Origin: Rattus norvegicus
Lineage: Eukaryota > Chordata > Mammalia > Rodentia > Muridae
Assembly (NCBI RefSeq): GCF_036323735.1
Contig: NC_086034.1
Span: 42,221,439-42,285,438 of the forward strand
Reading direction: 5' to 3'
Length of the DNA stretch: 64,000 nucleotides
Below, in pieces: positions 23,301 through 36,249 of this stretch. A program made the position numbers and the translations under genes. The notes under the pieces are model-generated. The model was not told the DNA's origin, ran no database searches, and saw nothing but the letters and a program-made list of their open reading frames with translations. The number at the start of each line of letters is the position of its first letter. The first letter of the stretch is position 1.

Positions 23301-24045
23301 AATCTGAGTAACATGGTGAATTCGGTTAGTTCCCAATAGGCCGCAGTAGTAATAAGTGGACTGTTCGGGATATAGAAAAATTTTCACGAATGGACTCAAA
23401 ATTTCTAGGCGAATTCAGTGAGTTCCCAATGGGACATGCTTGTATGAGTGTGCTTTTCAATATGTAACAATATTTTACGGAACGGACTCTAAGTATCATG
23501 GTGAATTCAGTAGGTTCCCAATAGGATTCGCATGTAATAAGCTTGTTATTCAAGATAGAGCAACGTTTTAAGGAACGGAAACACTGTTTCTCTGTGAATT
23601 CAGTTAGTTCCCAGTAGCAGGCTCTTGTAATATGCGTACTTCTAAAGATTTATCAAAATTTGGAGTGCCGAATCTGAGTAACATGGTGAATTCGGTTAGT
23701 TTCCAATAGGCCGCAGTAGTAATAAGTGGACTGTTCGGGATATAGAAAAATTTTCACGAATGGACTCAAAATTTCTAGGCGAGTACAGTGAGTTCCCAAT
23801 GGGACATGCTTGTATGAGTGTACTTTTCAATATGTAACAACATTTTACGGAACGGACTCTAAGTATCATGGTGAATTCAGTAGGTTCCCAATAGGATTCG
23901 CATGTAATGAGCTTGTTATTCAAGATAGAGCAACGTTTTAAGGAACGGAAACACTGTTTCTCTGTGAATTCAGTTAGTTCCCAGTAGCAGGCTCTTGTAA
24001 TATGCGTACTTCTAAAGATTTATCAAAATTTGGTGTGCCGAATCT
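20346..24045 (+). repeat. Transition block, monomers 56-65
   Basis: Monomer order: A-B-C-D-J-H-F/G-B-H-A'. It starts like the 9-mer, but J takes the place of E at 21826, and the copy at 22566 is an F head (G139) with a G body and tail (C173, CTTAAG, A359), consistent with loss of one monomer between F and G. The last type A (20346) and the last A25 form of C (21086) are here. The A' at 23676 has GGCGAGTACA and lost its HindIII site (AATGAGCTTG). Confidence 0.82.
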
Positions 24046-25153
24046 GAGTAACATGGTGAATTCGGTTAGTTTCCAATAGGCCGCAATAGTAATAAGTGGA
24101 CTGTTCGGGATATAGAAAAATTTTCACGAATGGAATCAAAATTTCTAGGCGAATTCAGTGAGTTCCCAAAGGGTCATGCTTGTGTGAGTGTGCTTTTCAA
24201 TATGTAACAACATTTTAAGGAACGGACTCTAAGTATCATGGTGAATTCAGTAGGTTCCCAATAGGATTCGCATGTAATAAGCTTGTTATTCAAGATAGAG
24301 CAACGTTTTAAGGAACAGAAACACTGTTTCTCTGTGAATTCAGTTAGTTCCCAGTAGCAGGCTCTTGTAATATGCGTACTTCTTAAGATTTATCAAAATT
24401 TGGTGTGCCGAATCTGAGTAACATGGTGAATTCGGTTAGTTCCCAATAGGCCGCTTTAGTAATAATGGACTGTTCGGGATATAGAAAAATTTTCACGAGT
24501 GGAATCAAAATTTCTAGGCGAATTCAGTGAGTTCCCATTGGGACATGCTTGTATGAGTGTACTTTTCAATATGTAAAAACATTTTAAGGAACGAACTCTA
24601 AGTATCATGGTGAATTCAGTAGGTTCCCAATAGGATTCGCATTTATAAGCTTGTTATTCAAGATAGAGCAACGTTTTAAGGAACGGAAACACTGTTTCTC
24701 TGTGAATTCAGTTAGTTCCCAGTAGCAGGCTCTTGTAATATGCGTACTTCTAAAGATTTCTCAAAATTTGGTGTGCCGAATCTGAGTAACATGGTGAATT
24801 CGGTTAGTTCCCAATAGGCCGCAGTAGTAATAAGTGGACTGTTCGGGATATAGAAAAATTTTCACGAATGGACTCAAAATTTCTAGGCGAATTCAGTGAG
24901 TTCCCAATGGGACATGCTTGTATGAGTGTGCTTTTCAATATGTAACAATATTTTACGGAACGGACTCTAAGTATCATGGTGAATTCAGTAGGTTCCCAAT
25001 AGGATTCACATGTAATAAGCTTGTTATTCAAGATAGAGCAACGTTTTAAGGAACGGAAACACTGTTTCTCTGTAAATTCAGTTAGTTCCCAGTAGCAGGC
25101 TCTTGTAATATGCGTACTTCTTAAGATTTATCAAAATTTGGAGTGCCGAATCT
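22936..25153 (+). repeat. First copy of a duplicated 7-mer, shared part (monomers 63-68)
   Basis: Order: B (ATAGGACGCA form)-H-A'-D-J/B mosaic-H. It matches 25524-27740 monomer by monomer at an offset of 2588-2590 bp. Shared private markers: AATGAGCTTG, GATTTCTCAAAA in tails before H, G225 in the first H and A225 in the second, and the twin deletions of the J mosaic. Confidence 0.8.
24416..24783 (+). repeat. J/B mosaic monomer with two 1-bp deletions (monomer 67)
   Basis: The 5' part is type J (G85, A90). From about position 147 it carries A147 and the TGTAAAAACA form seen in some B copies (e.g. 22936). One base is missing in AATAATGGAC and one in GCATTTATAAGC, giving 368 bp. It also has private CCGCTTTAG and CCCATTGGG. 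Confidence 0.8.
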
Positions 25154-25893
25154 GAGTAACATGGTGAATTCGGTTAGTTTCCAATAGGACGCAGTAGTAA
25201 TAAGTGGACTGTTCGGGATATAGAAAAATTTTCACGAATGGACTCAAAATTTCTAGGCGAATACAGTGAGTTCCCAATGGGACATGCTTGTATGAGTGTA
25301 CTTTTCAATATGTAAAAACATTTTAAGGAACGGACTCTAAGTATCATGGTGAATTCAGTAGGTTCCCAATAGGATTCGCATGTAATAAGCTTGTTATTCA
25401 AGATAGAGCAACGTTTTAAGGAACGGAAACACTGTTTCTCTGTGAATTCAGTTAGTTCCCAGTAGCAGGCTCTTGTAATATGCGTACTTCTTAAGATTTA
25501 TCAAAATTTGGAGTGCCGAATCTGAGTAACATGGTGAATTCGGTTAGTTTCCAATAGGACGCAGTAGTAATAAGTGGACTGTTCGGGATATAGAAAAATT
25601 TTCACGAATGGACTCAAAATTTCTAGGCGAATACAGTGAGTTCCCAATGGGACATGCTTGTATGAGTGTACTTTTCAATATGTAAAAACATTTTAAGGAA
25701 CGGACTCTAAGTATCATGGTGAATTCAGTAGGTTCCCAATAGGATTCGCATGTAATAAGCTTGTTATTCAAGATAGAGCAACGTTTTAAGGAACGGAAAC
25801 ACTGTTTCTCTGTGAATTCAGTTAGTTCCCAGTAGCAGGCTCTTGTAATATGCGTACTTCTAAAGATTTCTCAAAATTTGGTGTGCCGAATCT
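25154..25893 (+). repeat. Tandem pair of near-identical B monomers (69 and 70)
   Basis: Two consecutive B copies both carry ATAGGACGCA and TGTAAAAACA. I saw no difference between them on reading. Only the second corresponds to a monomer in the upstream 7-mer (22936); the first is the spare end of the duplication unit. Confidence 0.78.
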
Positions 25894-27740
25894 GAGTAAC
25901 ATGGTGAATTCGGTTAGTTCCCAATAGGCCGCAGTAGTAATAAGTGGACTGTTCGGGATATAGAAAAATTTTCACGAATGGACTCAAAATTTCTAGGCGA
26001 ATTCAGTGAGTTCCCAATGGGACATGCTTGTATGAGTGTGCTTTTCAATATGTAACAATATTTTACGGAACGGACTCTAAGTATCATGGTGAATTCAGTA
26101 GGTTCCCAATAGGATTCGCATGTAATAAGCTTGTTATTCAAGATAGAGCAACGTTTTAAGGAACGGAAACACTGTTTCTCTGTGAATTCAGTTAGTTCCC
26201 AGTAGCAGGCTCTTGTAATATGCGTACTTCTAAAGATTTATCAAAATTTGGTGTGCTGAATCTGAGTAACATGGTGAATTCGGTTAGTTTCCAATAGGCC
26301 GCAATAGTAATAAGTGGACTGTTCGGGATATAGAAAAATTTTCACGAATGGACTCAAAATTTCTAGGCGAATTCAGTGAGTTCCCAAAGGGACATGCTTG
26401 TGTGAGTGTGCTTTTCAATATGTAACAACATTTTACGGAACGGACTCTAAGTATCATGGTGAATTCAGTAGGTTCCCAATAGGATTCGCATGTAATGAGC
26501 TTGTTATTCAAGATAGAGCAACGTTTTAAGGAACGGAAACACTGTTTCTCTGTGAATTCAGTTAGTTCCCAGTAGCAGGCTCTTGTAATATGCGTACTTC
26601 TAAAGATTTATCAAAATTTGGTGTGCCGAATCTGAGTAACATGGTGAATTCGGTTAGTTTCCAATAGGCCGCAATAGTAATAAGTGGACTGTTCGGGATA
26701 TAGAAAAATTTTCACGAATGGAATCAAAATTTCTAGGCGAATTCAGTGAGTTCCCAAAGGGTCATGCTTGTGTGAGTGTGCTTTTCAATATGTAACAACA
26801 TTTTAAGGAACGGACTCTAAGTATCATGGTGAATTCAGTAGGTTCCCAATAGGATTCGCATGTAATAAGCTTGTTATTCAAGATAGAGCAACGTTTTAAG
26901 GAACAGAAACACTGTTTCTCTGTGAATTCAGTTAGTTCCCAGTAGCAGGCTCTTGTAATATGCGTACTTCTTAAGATTTATCAAAATTTGGTGTGCCGAA
27001 TCTGAGTAACATGGTGAATTCGGTTAGTTCCCAATAGGCCGCATTAGTAATAATGGACTGTTCGGGATATAGAAAAATTTTCACGAGTGGAATCAAAATT
27101 TCTAGGCGAATTCAGTGAGTTCCCAATGGGACATGCTTGTATGAGTGTACTTTTCAATATGTAAAAACATTTTAAGGAACGAACTCTAAGTATCATGGTG
27201 AATTCAGTAGGTTCCCAATAGGATTCGCATTTATAAGCTTGTTATTCAAGATAGAGCAACGTTTTAAGGAACGGAAACACTGTTTCTCTGTGAATTCAGT
27301 TAGTTCCCAGTAGCAGGCTCTTGTAATATGCGTACTTCTAAAGATTTCTCAAAATTTGGTGTGCCGAATCTGAGTAACATGGTGAATTCGGTTAGTTCCC
27401 AATAGGCCGCAGTAGTAATAAGTGGACTGTTCGGGATATAGAAAAATTTTCACGAATGGACTCAAAATTTCTAGGCGAATTCAGTGAGTTCCCAATGGGA
27501 CATGCTTGTATGAGTGTGCTTTTCAATATGTAACAATATTTTACGGAACGGACTCTAAGTATCATGGTGAATTCAGTAGGTTCCCAATAGGATTCACATG
27601 TAATAAGCTTGTATTCAAGATAGAGCAACGTTTTAAGGAACGGAAACACTGTTTCTCTGTGAATTCAGTTAGTTCCCAGTAGCAGGCTCTTGTAATATGC
27701 GTACTTCTAAAGATTTATCAAAATTTGGTGTGCCGAATCT
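25524..27740 (+). repeat. Second copy of the duplicated 7-mer (monomers 70-75)
   Basis: Order: B-H-F/A' hybrid-D-J/B mosaic-H, paralogous to 22936-25153. The hybrid at 26264 has an F head (preceded by TGCTGAATCT) and, from about position 173, the tail of the A' at 23676 including AATGAGCTTG. This looks like a gene-conversion patch of F sequence into a duplicated A'. The last H (27372) has a private 1-bp deletion (GCTTGTATTC near 27611). Confidence 0.78.
27004..27371 (+). repeat. J/B mosaic monomer with two 1-bp deletions (monomer 74)
   Basis: Duplicate of the mosaic at 24416: the same AATAATGGAC and GCATTTATAAGC deletions and the same TGTAAAAACA. It retains CCGCATTAG, as in the intact J at 21826, so the CTTTAG change at 24416 came after duplication. 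Confidence 0.82.
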
Positions 27741-30700
27741 GAGTAACATGGTGAATTCGGTTAGTTTCCAATAGGCCCCAATAGTAATAAGTGGACTGTT
27801 CGGGATATAGAAAAATTTTCACGAATGGACTCAAAATTTCTAGGCGAATTCAGTGAGTTCCCAAAGGGACATGCTTGTGTGAGTGTGCTTTTCAATATGT
27901 AACAACATTTTAAGGAACGGACTCTAAGTATCATGGTTAATTCAGTAGGTTCCCAATAGGATTCGCATGTAATAAGCTTGTTATTCAAGATAGAGCAACG
28001 TTTTAAGGAACGGAAACACTGTTTCTCTGTGAATTCAGTTAGTTCCCAGTAGCAGGCTCTTGTAATATGCGTACTTCTAAAGATTTATCAAAATTTGGTG
28101 TGCCGAATCTGAGTAACATGGTGAATTCGGTTAGTTTCCAATAGGCCGCAATAGTAATAAGTGGACTGTTCGGGATATAGAAAAATTTTCACGAATGGAC
28201 TCAAAATTTCTAGGCGAATTCAGTGAGTTCCCAAAGGGACATGCTTGTATGAGTGTGCTTTTCAATATGTAACAACATTTTACGGAACGGACTCTAAGTA
28301 TCATGGTTAATTCAGTAGGTTCCCAATAGGATTCGCATGTAATAAGCTTGTTATTCAAGATAGAGCAACGTTTTAAGGAACGGAAACACTGTTTCTCTGT
28401 GAATTCAGTTAGTTCCCAGTAGCAGGCTCTTGTAATATGCGTACTTCTTAAGATTTATCAAAATTTGGAGTGCCGAATCTGAGTAACATGGTGAATTCGG
28501 TTAGTTTCCAATAGGCCGCAGTAGTAATAAGTGGACTGTTCGGGATATAGAAAAATTTTCACGAATGGACTCAAAATTTCTAGGCGAATACAGTGAGTTC
28601 CCAATGGGACATGTTTGTATGAGTGTGCTTTTCAATATGTAACAGCATTTTAAGGAACGGACTCTAAGTATCATGGTGAATTCAGTAGGTTCCCAATAGG
28701 ATTCGCATGTAATAAGCTTGTTATTCAAGATAGAGCAACGTTTTAAGGAACGGAAACACTGTTTCTCTGTGAATTCAGTTAGTTCCCAGTAGCAGGCTCT
28801 TGTAATATGCGTACTTCTAAAGATTTATCAAAATTTGGTGTGCCAAATCTGAGTAACATGGTGAATTCGGTTAGTTTCCAATAGACCGCAATAGTAATAA
28901 GTGGACTGTTCGGGATATAGAAAAATTTTCACGAATGGAATCAAAATTTCTAGGCGAATTCAGTGAGTTCCCAAAGGGACATGCTTGTGTGAGTGTGCTT
29001 TTCAATATGTAACAACATTTTAAGGAACGGACTCTAAGTATCATGGTTAATTCAGTAGGTTCCCAATAGGATTCGCATGTAATAAGCTTGTTATTCAAGA
29101 TAGAGCAACGTTTTAAGGAACGGAAACACTGTTTCTCTGTGAATTCAGTTAGTTCCCAGTAGCAGGCTCTTGTAATATGCGTACTTCTTAAGATTTATCA
29201 AAATTTGGAGTGCCGAATCTGAGTAACATGGTGAATTCGGTTAGTTTCCAATAGGACGCAGTAGTAATAAGTGGACTGTTCGGGATATAGAAAAATTTTC
29301 ACGAATGGACTCAAAATTTCTAGGCGAATACAGTGAGTTCCCAATGGGACATGCTTGTATGAGTGTACTTTTCGATATGTAACAACATTTTAAGGAACGG
29401 ACTCTAAGTATCATGGTGAATTCAGTAGGTTCCCAATAGGATTCGCATGTAATAAGCTTGTTATTCAAGATAGAGCAACGTTTTAAGGAACGGAAACACT
29501 GTTTCTCTGTGAATTCAGTTAGTTCCCAGTAGCAGGCTCTTGTAAAATGCGTACTTCTAAAGATTTATCAAAATTTGGTGTGCCGAATCTGAGTAACATT
29601 GTGAATTCGGTTAGTTTCCAATAGGCCGCAATAGTAATAAGTGGACTGTTCGGGATATAGAAAAATTTTCACGAATGGAATCAAAATTTCTAGGCGAATT
29701 CAGTGAGTTCCCAAAGGGACATGCTTGTGTGAGTGTGCTTTTCAATATGTAACAACATTTTAAGGAACGGACTCTAAGTATCATGGTGAATTCAGTAGGT
29801 TCCCAATAGGATTCGCATGTAATAAGCTTGTTATTCAAGATAGAGCAACGTTTTAAGGAACGGAAACACTGTTTCTCTGTGAATTCAGTTAGTTCCCAGT
29901 AGCAGGCTCTTGTAATATGCGTACTTCTAAAGATTTATCAAAATTTGGTGTGCCGAATCTGAGTAACATGGTGAATTCGGTTAGTTTCCAATAGGCCGCA
30001 ATAGTAATAAGTGGACTGTTCGGGATATAGAAAAATTTTCACGAATGGAATCAAAATTTCTAGGCGAATTCAGTGAGTTCCCAAAGGGTCATGCTTGTGT
30101 GAGTGTGCTTTTCAATATGTAACAACATTTTAAGGAACGGACTCTAAGTATCATGGTGAATTCAGTAGGTTCCCAATAGGATTCGCATGTAATAAGCTTG
30201 TTATTCAAGATAGAGCAACGTTTTAAGGAACGGAAACACTGTTTCTCTGTGAATTCAGTTAGTTCCCAGTAGCAGGCTCTTGTAATATGCGTACTTCTTA
30301 AGATTTATCAAAATTTGGAGTGCCGAATCTGAGTAACATGGTGAATTCGGTTAGTTTCCAATAGGCCGCAGTAGTAATAAGTGGACTGTTCGGGATATAG
30401 AAAAATTTTCACGAATGGACTCACAATTTCTAGGCGAATACAGTGAGTTCCCAATGGGACATGCTTGTATGAGTGTACTTTTCAATATGTAACAACATTT
30501 TAAGGAACGGACTCTAAGTATCATGGTGAATTCAGTAGGTTCCCAATAGGATTCGCATGTAATAAGCTTGTTATTCAAGATAGAGCAACGTTTTAAGGAA
30601 CGGAAACACTGTTTCTCTGTGAATTCAGTTAGTTCCCAGTAGCAGGCTCTTGTAATATGCGTACTTCTAAAGATTTATCAAAATTTGGTGTGCCGAATCT

Positions 30701-31810
30701 GAGTAACATTGTGAATTCGGTTAGTTTCCAATAGGCCGCAATAGTAATAAGTGGACTGTTCGGGATATAGAAAAATTTTCACGAATGGAATCAAAATTTC
30801 TAGGCGAATTCAGTGAGTTCCCAAAGGGACATGCTTGTGTGAGTGTGCTTTTCAATATGTAACAACATTTTAAGGAACGGACTCTAAGTATCATGGTGAA
30901 TTCAGTAGGTTCCCAATAGGATTCGCATGTAATAAGCTTGTTATTCAAGATAGAGCAACGTTTTAAGGAACGCAAACACTGTTTCTCTGTGAATTCAGTT
31001 AGTTCCCAGTAGCAGGCTCTTGTAATATGCGTACTTCTAAAGATTTATCAAAATTTGGTGTGCCGAATCTGAGTAACATGGTGAATTCGGTTAGTTTCCA
31101 ATAGGCCGCAATAGTAATAAGTGGACTGTTCGGGATATAGAAAAATTTTCACGAATGGAATCAAAATTTCTAGGCGAATTCAGTGAGTTCCCAAAGGGTC
31201 ATGCTTGTGTGAGTGTGCTTTTCAATATGTAACAACATTTTAAGGAACGGACTCTAAGTATCATGGTGAATTCAGTAGGTTCCCAATAGGATTCGCATGT
31301 AATAAGCTTGTTATTCAAGATAGAGCAACGTTTTAAGGAACGGAAACACTGTTTCTCTGTGAATTCAGTTAGTTCCCAGTAGCAGGCTCTTGTAATATGC
31401 GTACTTCTAAAGATTTATCAAAATTTGGTGTGCCGAATCTGAGTAACCTGGTGAATTCGGTTAGTTTCCAATAGGCCGCAATAGTAATAAGTGGACTGTT
31501 CGGGATATAGAAAAATTTTCACGAATGGAATCAAAATTTCTAGGCGAATTCAGTGAGTTCCCAAAGGGTCATGCTTGTGTGAGTGTGCTTTTCAATATGT
31601 AACAACATTTTAAGGAACGGACTCTAAGTATCATGGTGAATTCAGTAGGTTCCCAATAGGATTCGCATGTAATAAGCTTGTTATTCAAGATAGAGCAACG
31701 TTTTAAGGAACGGAAACACTGTTTCTCTGTGAATTCAGTTAGTTCCCAGTAGCAGGCTCTTGTAATATGCGTACTTCTTAAGATTTATCAAAATTTGGTG
31801 TGCCGAATCT
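27741..31810 (+). repeat. Mixed block, monomers 76-86
   Basis: Monomer order: F-G-B-F-B-C-D-B-C-D-D. F at 28851 shares ATAGACCGC with the F at 18866. C at 30701 has AACGCAAACACTG in its tail, shared with C copies at 57339 and 59189. The final D (31441) begins GAGTAACCTGG, a private change shared with D copies at 41800 and 44390. All eleven monomers are 370 bp. Confidence 0.82.
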
Positions 31811-34400
31811 GAGTAACATGGTGAATTCGGTTAGTTCCCAATAGGCCGCAGTAGTAATAAGTGGACTGTTCGGGATATAGAAAAATTTTCACGAGTGGAA
31901 TCAAAATTTCTAGGCGAATTCAGTGAGTTCCCAATGGGACATGCTTGTATGAGTGTGCTTTTCAATATGTAACAACATTTTAAGGAACGGACTCTAAGTA
32001 TCATGGTGAATTCAGTAGGTTCCCAATAGGATTCGCATGTAATAAGCTTGTTATTCAAGATAGAGCAAAGTTTTAAGGAACGGAAACACTGTTTCTCTGT
32101 GAATTCAGTTAGTTCCCAGTAGCAGGCTCTTGTAATATGCGTACTTCTAAAGATTTATCAAAATTTGGTGTGCCGAATCTGAGTAACATGGTGAATTCGG
32201 TTAGTTTCCAATAGGCCGCAATAGTAATAAGTGGACTGTTCGGGATATAGAAAAATTTTCACGAATGGACTCAAAATTTCTAGGCGAATTCAGTGAGTTC
32301 CCAAAGGGACATGCTTGTATGAGTGTACTTTTCAATATGTAACAACATTTTACGGAACGGACTCTAAGTATCATGGTTAATTCAGTAGGTTCCCAATAGG
32401 ATTCGCATGTAATAAGCTTGTTATTCAAGATAGAGCAACGTTTTAAGGAACGGAAACACTGTTTCTTTGTGAATTCAGTTAGTTCCCAGTAGCAGGCTCT
32501 TGTAATATGCGTACTACTTAAGATTTATCAAAATTTGGAGTGCCGAATCTGAGTAACATGGTGAATTCGGTTAGTTTCCAATAGGCCGCAGTAGTAATAA
32601 GTGGACTGTTCGGGATATAGAAAAATTTTCACGAATGGACTCAAAATTTCTAGGCGAATACAGTGAGTTCCCAATGGGACATGCTTGTATGAGTGTACTT
32701 TTCAATATGTAACAACATTTTAAGGAACGGACTCTAAGTATCATGGTGAATTCAGTAGGTTCCCAATAGGATTCGCATGTAATAAGCTTGTTATTCAAGA
32801 TAGAGCAACGTTTTAAGGAACGGAAACACTGTTTCTCTGTGAATTCAGTTAGTTCCCAGTAGCAGGCTCTTGTAATATGCGTACTTCTAAAGATTTATCA
32901 AAATTTGGTGTGCCGAATCTGAGTAACATTGTGAATTCGGTTAGTTTCCAATAGGCCGCAATAGTAATAAGTGGACTGTTCGGGATATAGAAAAATTTTC
33001 ACGAATGGAATCAAAATTTCTAGGCGAATTCAGTGAGTTCCCAAAGGGACATGCTTGTGTGAGTGTGCTTTTCAATATGTAACAACATTTTAAGGAACGG
33101 ACTCTAAGTATCATGGTGAATTCAGTAGGTTCCCAATAGGATTCGCATGTAATAAGCTTGTTATTCAAGATAGAGCAACGTTTTAAGGAACGGAAACACT
33201 GTTTCTCTGTGAATTCAGTTAGTTCCCAGTAGCAGGCTCTTGTAATATGCGTACTTCTAAAGATTTATCAAAATTTGGTGTGCCGAATCTGAGTAACATG
33301 GTGAATTCGGTTAGTTTCCAATAGGCCGCAGTAGTAATAAGTGGACTGTTCGGGATATAGAAAAATTTTCACGAGTGGAATCAAAATTTCTAGGCGAATT
33401 CAGTGAGTTCCCAATGGGACATGCTTGTATGAGTGTGCTTTTCAATATGTAACAACATTTTAAGGAACGGACTCTAAGTATCATGGTGAATTCAGTAGGT
33501 TCCCAATAGGATTCGCATGTAATAAGCTTGTTATTCAAGATAGAGCAACGTTTTAAGGAACGGAAACACTGTTTCTCTGTGAATTCAGTTAGTTCCCAGT
33601 AGCAGGCTCTTGTAATATGCGTACTTCTAAAGATTTATCAAAATTTGGTGTGCCGAATCTGAGTAACATGGTGAATTCGGTTAGTTTCCAATAGGCCGCA
33701 ATAGTAATAAGTGGACTGTTCGGGATATAGAAAAATTTTCACGAATGGACTCAAAATTTCTAGGCGAATTCAGTGAGTTCCCAAAGGGACATGCTTGTGT
33801 GAGTGTGCTTTTCAATATGTAACAACATTTTAAGGAACGGACTCTAAGTATCATGGTGAATTCAGTAGGTTCGCAATAGGATTCGCATGTAATAAGCTTG
33901 TTATTCAAGATAGAGCAACGTTTTAAGGAACGGAAACACTGTTTCTTTGTGAATTCAGTTAGTTCCCAGGAGCAGGCTCTTGTAATATGCGTACTTCTAA
34001 AGATTTATCAAAATTTGGTGTGCCGAATCTGAGTAACATGGTGAATTCGGTTAGTTTCCAATAGGCCGCAATAGTAATAAGTGGACTGTTCGGGATATAG
34101 AAAAATTTTCACGAATGGAATCAAAATTTCTAGGCGAATTCAGTGAGTTCCCAAAGGGTCATGCTTGTGTGAGTGTGCTTTTCAATATGTAACAACATTT
34201 TAAGGAACGGACTCTAAGTATCATGGTGAATTCAGTAGGTTCCCAATAGGATTCGCATGTAATAAGCTTGTTATTCAAGATAGAGCAACGTTTTAAGGAA
34301 CGGAAACACTGTTTCTCTGTGAATTCAGTTAGTTCCCAGTAGCAGGCTCTTGTAATATGCGTACTTCTAAAGATTTATCAAAATTTGGTGTGCCGAATCT

Positions 34401-34770
34401 GAGTAACATGGTGAATTCGGTTAGTTTCCAATAGGCCGCAATAGTAATAAGTGGACTGTTCGGGATATAGAAAAATTTTCACCAATGGAATCAAAATTTC
34501 TAGGCGAATTCAGTGAGTTCCCAAAGGGACATGCTTGTGTGAGTGTGCTTTTCAATATGTAACAACATTTTAAGGAACGGACTCTAAGTATCATGGTGAA
34601 TTCAGTAGGTTCCCAATAGGATTCGCATGTAATAAGCTTGTTATTCAAGATAGAGCAACGTTTTAAAGAACGGAAACAATGTTTCTCTGTGAATTCAGTT
34701 AGTTCCCAGTAGCAGGCTCTTGTAATATGCGTACTTCTTAAGATTTATCAAAATTTGGAGTGCCGAATCT
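34401..34770 (+). repeat. Monomer type K (reference copy)
   Basis: A C-like monomer with a unique C83 (TTCACCAATGG) and a tail reading TTTTAAAGAACGG followed by AAACAATG. Copies start at 34401, 36620, 47350, 49570, 50680 and 52900 only, so K marks the 34-53 kb interval. Confidence 0.9.
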
Positions 34771-35139
34771 GAGTAACATGGTGAATTCGATTAGTTTCCA
34801 ATAGGCCGCAATAGTAATAAGTGGACTGTTCGGGATATAGAAAAATTTTCACGAATGGAATCAAAATTTCTAGGCGAATTCAGTGAGTTCCCAAAGGGAC
34901 ATGCTTGTGTGAGTGTGCTTTTCAATATGTAACAACATTTTAAGGAACGGACTCTAAGTATCATGGTGAATTCAGTAGGTTCCCAATAGGATTCGCATGA
35001 ATAAGCTTGTTATTCAAGATAGAGCAACGTTTTAAGGAACGGAAACACTGTTTCTCTGTGAATTCAGTTAGTTCCCAGTAGCAGGCTCTTGTAATATGCG
35101 TACTTCTAAAGATTTATCAAAATTTGGTGTGCCGAATCT
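34771..35139 (+). repeat. Monomer 95, type C with 1-bp deletion
   Basis: 369 bp long, missing a base in GCATGTAATAAGC near 34999. It also carries the private TTCGATTAG head shared with 47720 and 51050, which lack this deletion, so the deletion postdates the 12.95-kb duplication. Confidence 0.88.
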
Positions 35140-35879
35140 GAGTAACATGGTGAATTCGGTTAGTTTCCAATAGGCCGCAATAGTAATAAGTGGACTGTTC
35201 GGGATATAGAAAAATTTTCACGAATGGAATCAAAATTTCTAGGCGAATTCAGTGAGTTCCCAAAGGGTCATGCTTGTGTGAGTGTGCTTTTCAATATGTA
35301 ACAACATTTTAAGGAACGGACTCTAAGTATCATGGTGAATTCAGTAGGTTCCCAATAGGATTCGCATGTAATAAGCTTGTTATTCAAGATAGAGCAACGT
35401 TTTAAGGAACGGAAACACTGTTTCTCTGTGAATTCAGTTAGTTCCCAGTAGCAGGCTCTTGTAATATGCGTACTTCTAAAGATTTATCAAAATTTGGTGT
35501 GCCGAATCTGAGTAACATGGTGAATTCGGTTAGTTTCCAATAGGCCGCAATAGTAATAAGTGGACTGTTCGGGATATAGAAAAATTTTCACGAATGGAAT
35601 CAAAATTTCTAGGCGAATTCAGTGAGTTCCCAAAGGGTCATGCTTGTGTGAGTGTGCTTTTCAATATGTAACAACATTTTAAGGAACGGACTCTAAGTAT
35701 CATGGTGAATTCAGTAGGTTCCCAATAGGATTCGCATGTAATAAGCTTGTTATTCAAGATAGAGCAACGTTTTAAGGAACGGAAACACTGTTTCTCTGTG
35801 AATTCAGTTAGTTCCCAGTAGCAGGCTCTTGTAATATGCGTACTTCTTAAGATTTATCAAAATTTGGTGTGCCGAATCT

Positions 35880-36249
35880 GAGTAACATGGTGAATTCGGT
35901 TAGTTCCCAATAGGCCGCAGTAGTAATAAGTGGACTGTTCGGGATATAGAAAAATTTTCACGAGTGGAATCAAAATTTCTAGGCGAATTCAGTGAGTTCC
36001 CAATGGGACATGCTTGTATGAGTGTGCTTTTCAATATGTAACAACATTTTAAGGAACGGACTCTAAGTATCATGGTGAATTCAGTAGGTTCCCAATAGGA
36101 TTCGCATGTAATAAGCTTGTTATTCAAGATAGAGCAACGTTTTAAGGAACGGAAACACTGTTTCTCTGTGAATTCAGTTAGTTCCCAGTAGCAGGCTCTT
36201 GTAATATGCGTACTTCTTAAGATTTATCAAAATTTGGAGTGCCGAATCT
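35880..36249 (+). repeat. Monomer type J (reference copy)
   Basis: Markers: G85 (CGAGTGGAATC) with A90, usually C27, G41, T110, T125, A139, G147 and A173. The first copy is at 21826. Further copies start at 31811, 33291, 35880, 36250, 38100, 38470, 44760, 46240, 48830, 49200, 52160, 52530, 54010, 54380, 58079, 59559, 61778 and 62888; deletion-bearing mosaics start at 24416 and 27004. Absent from the left 21.8 kb. Confidence 0.9.
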
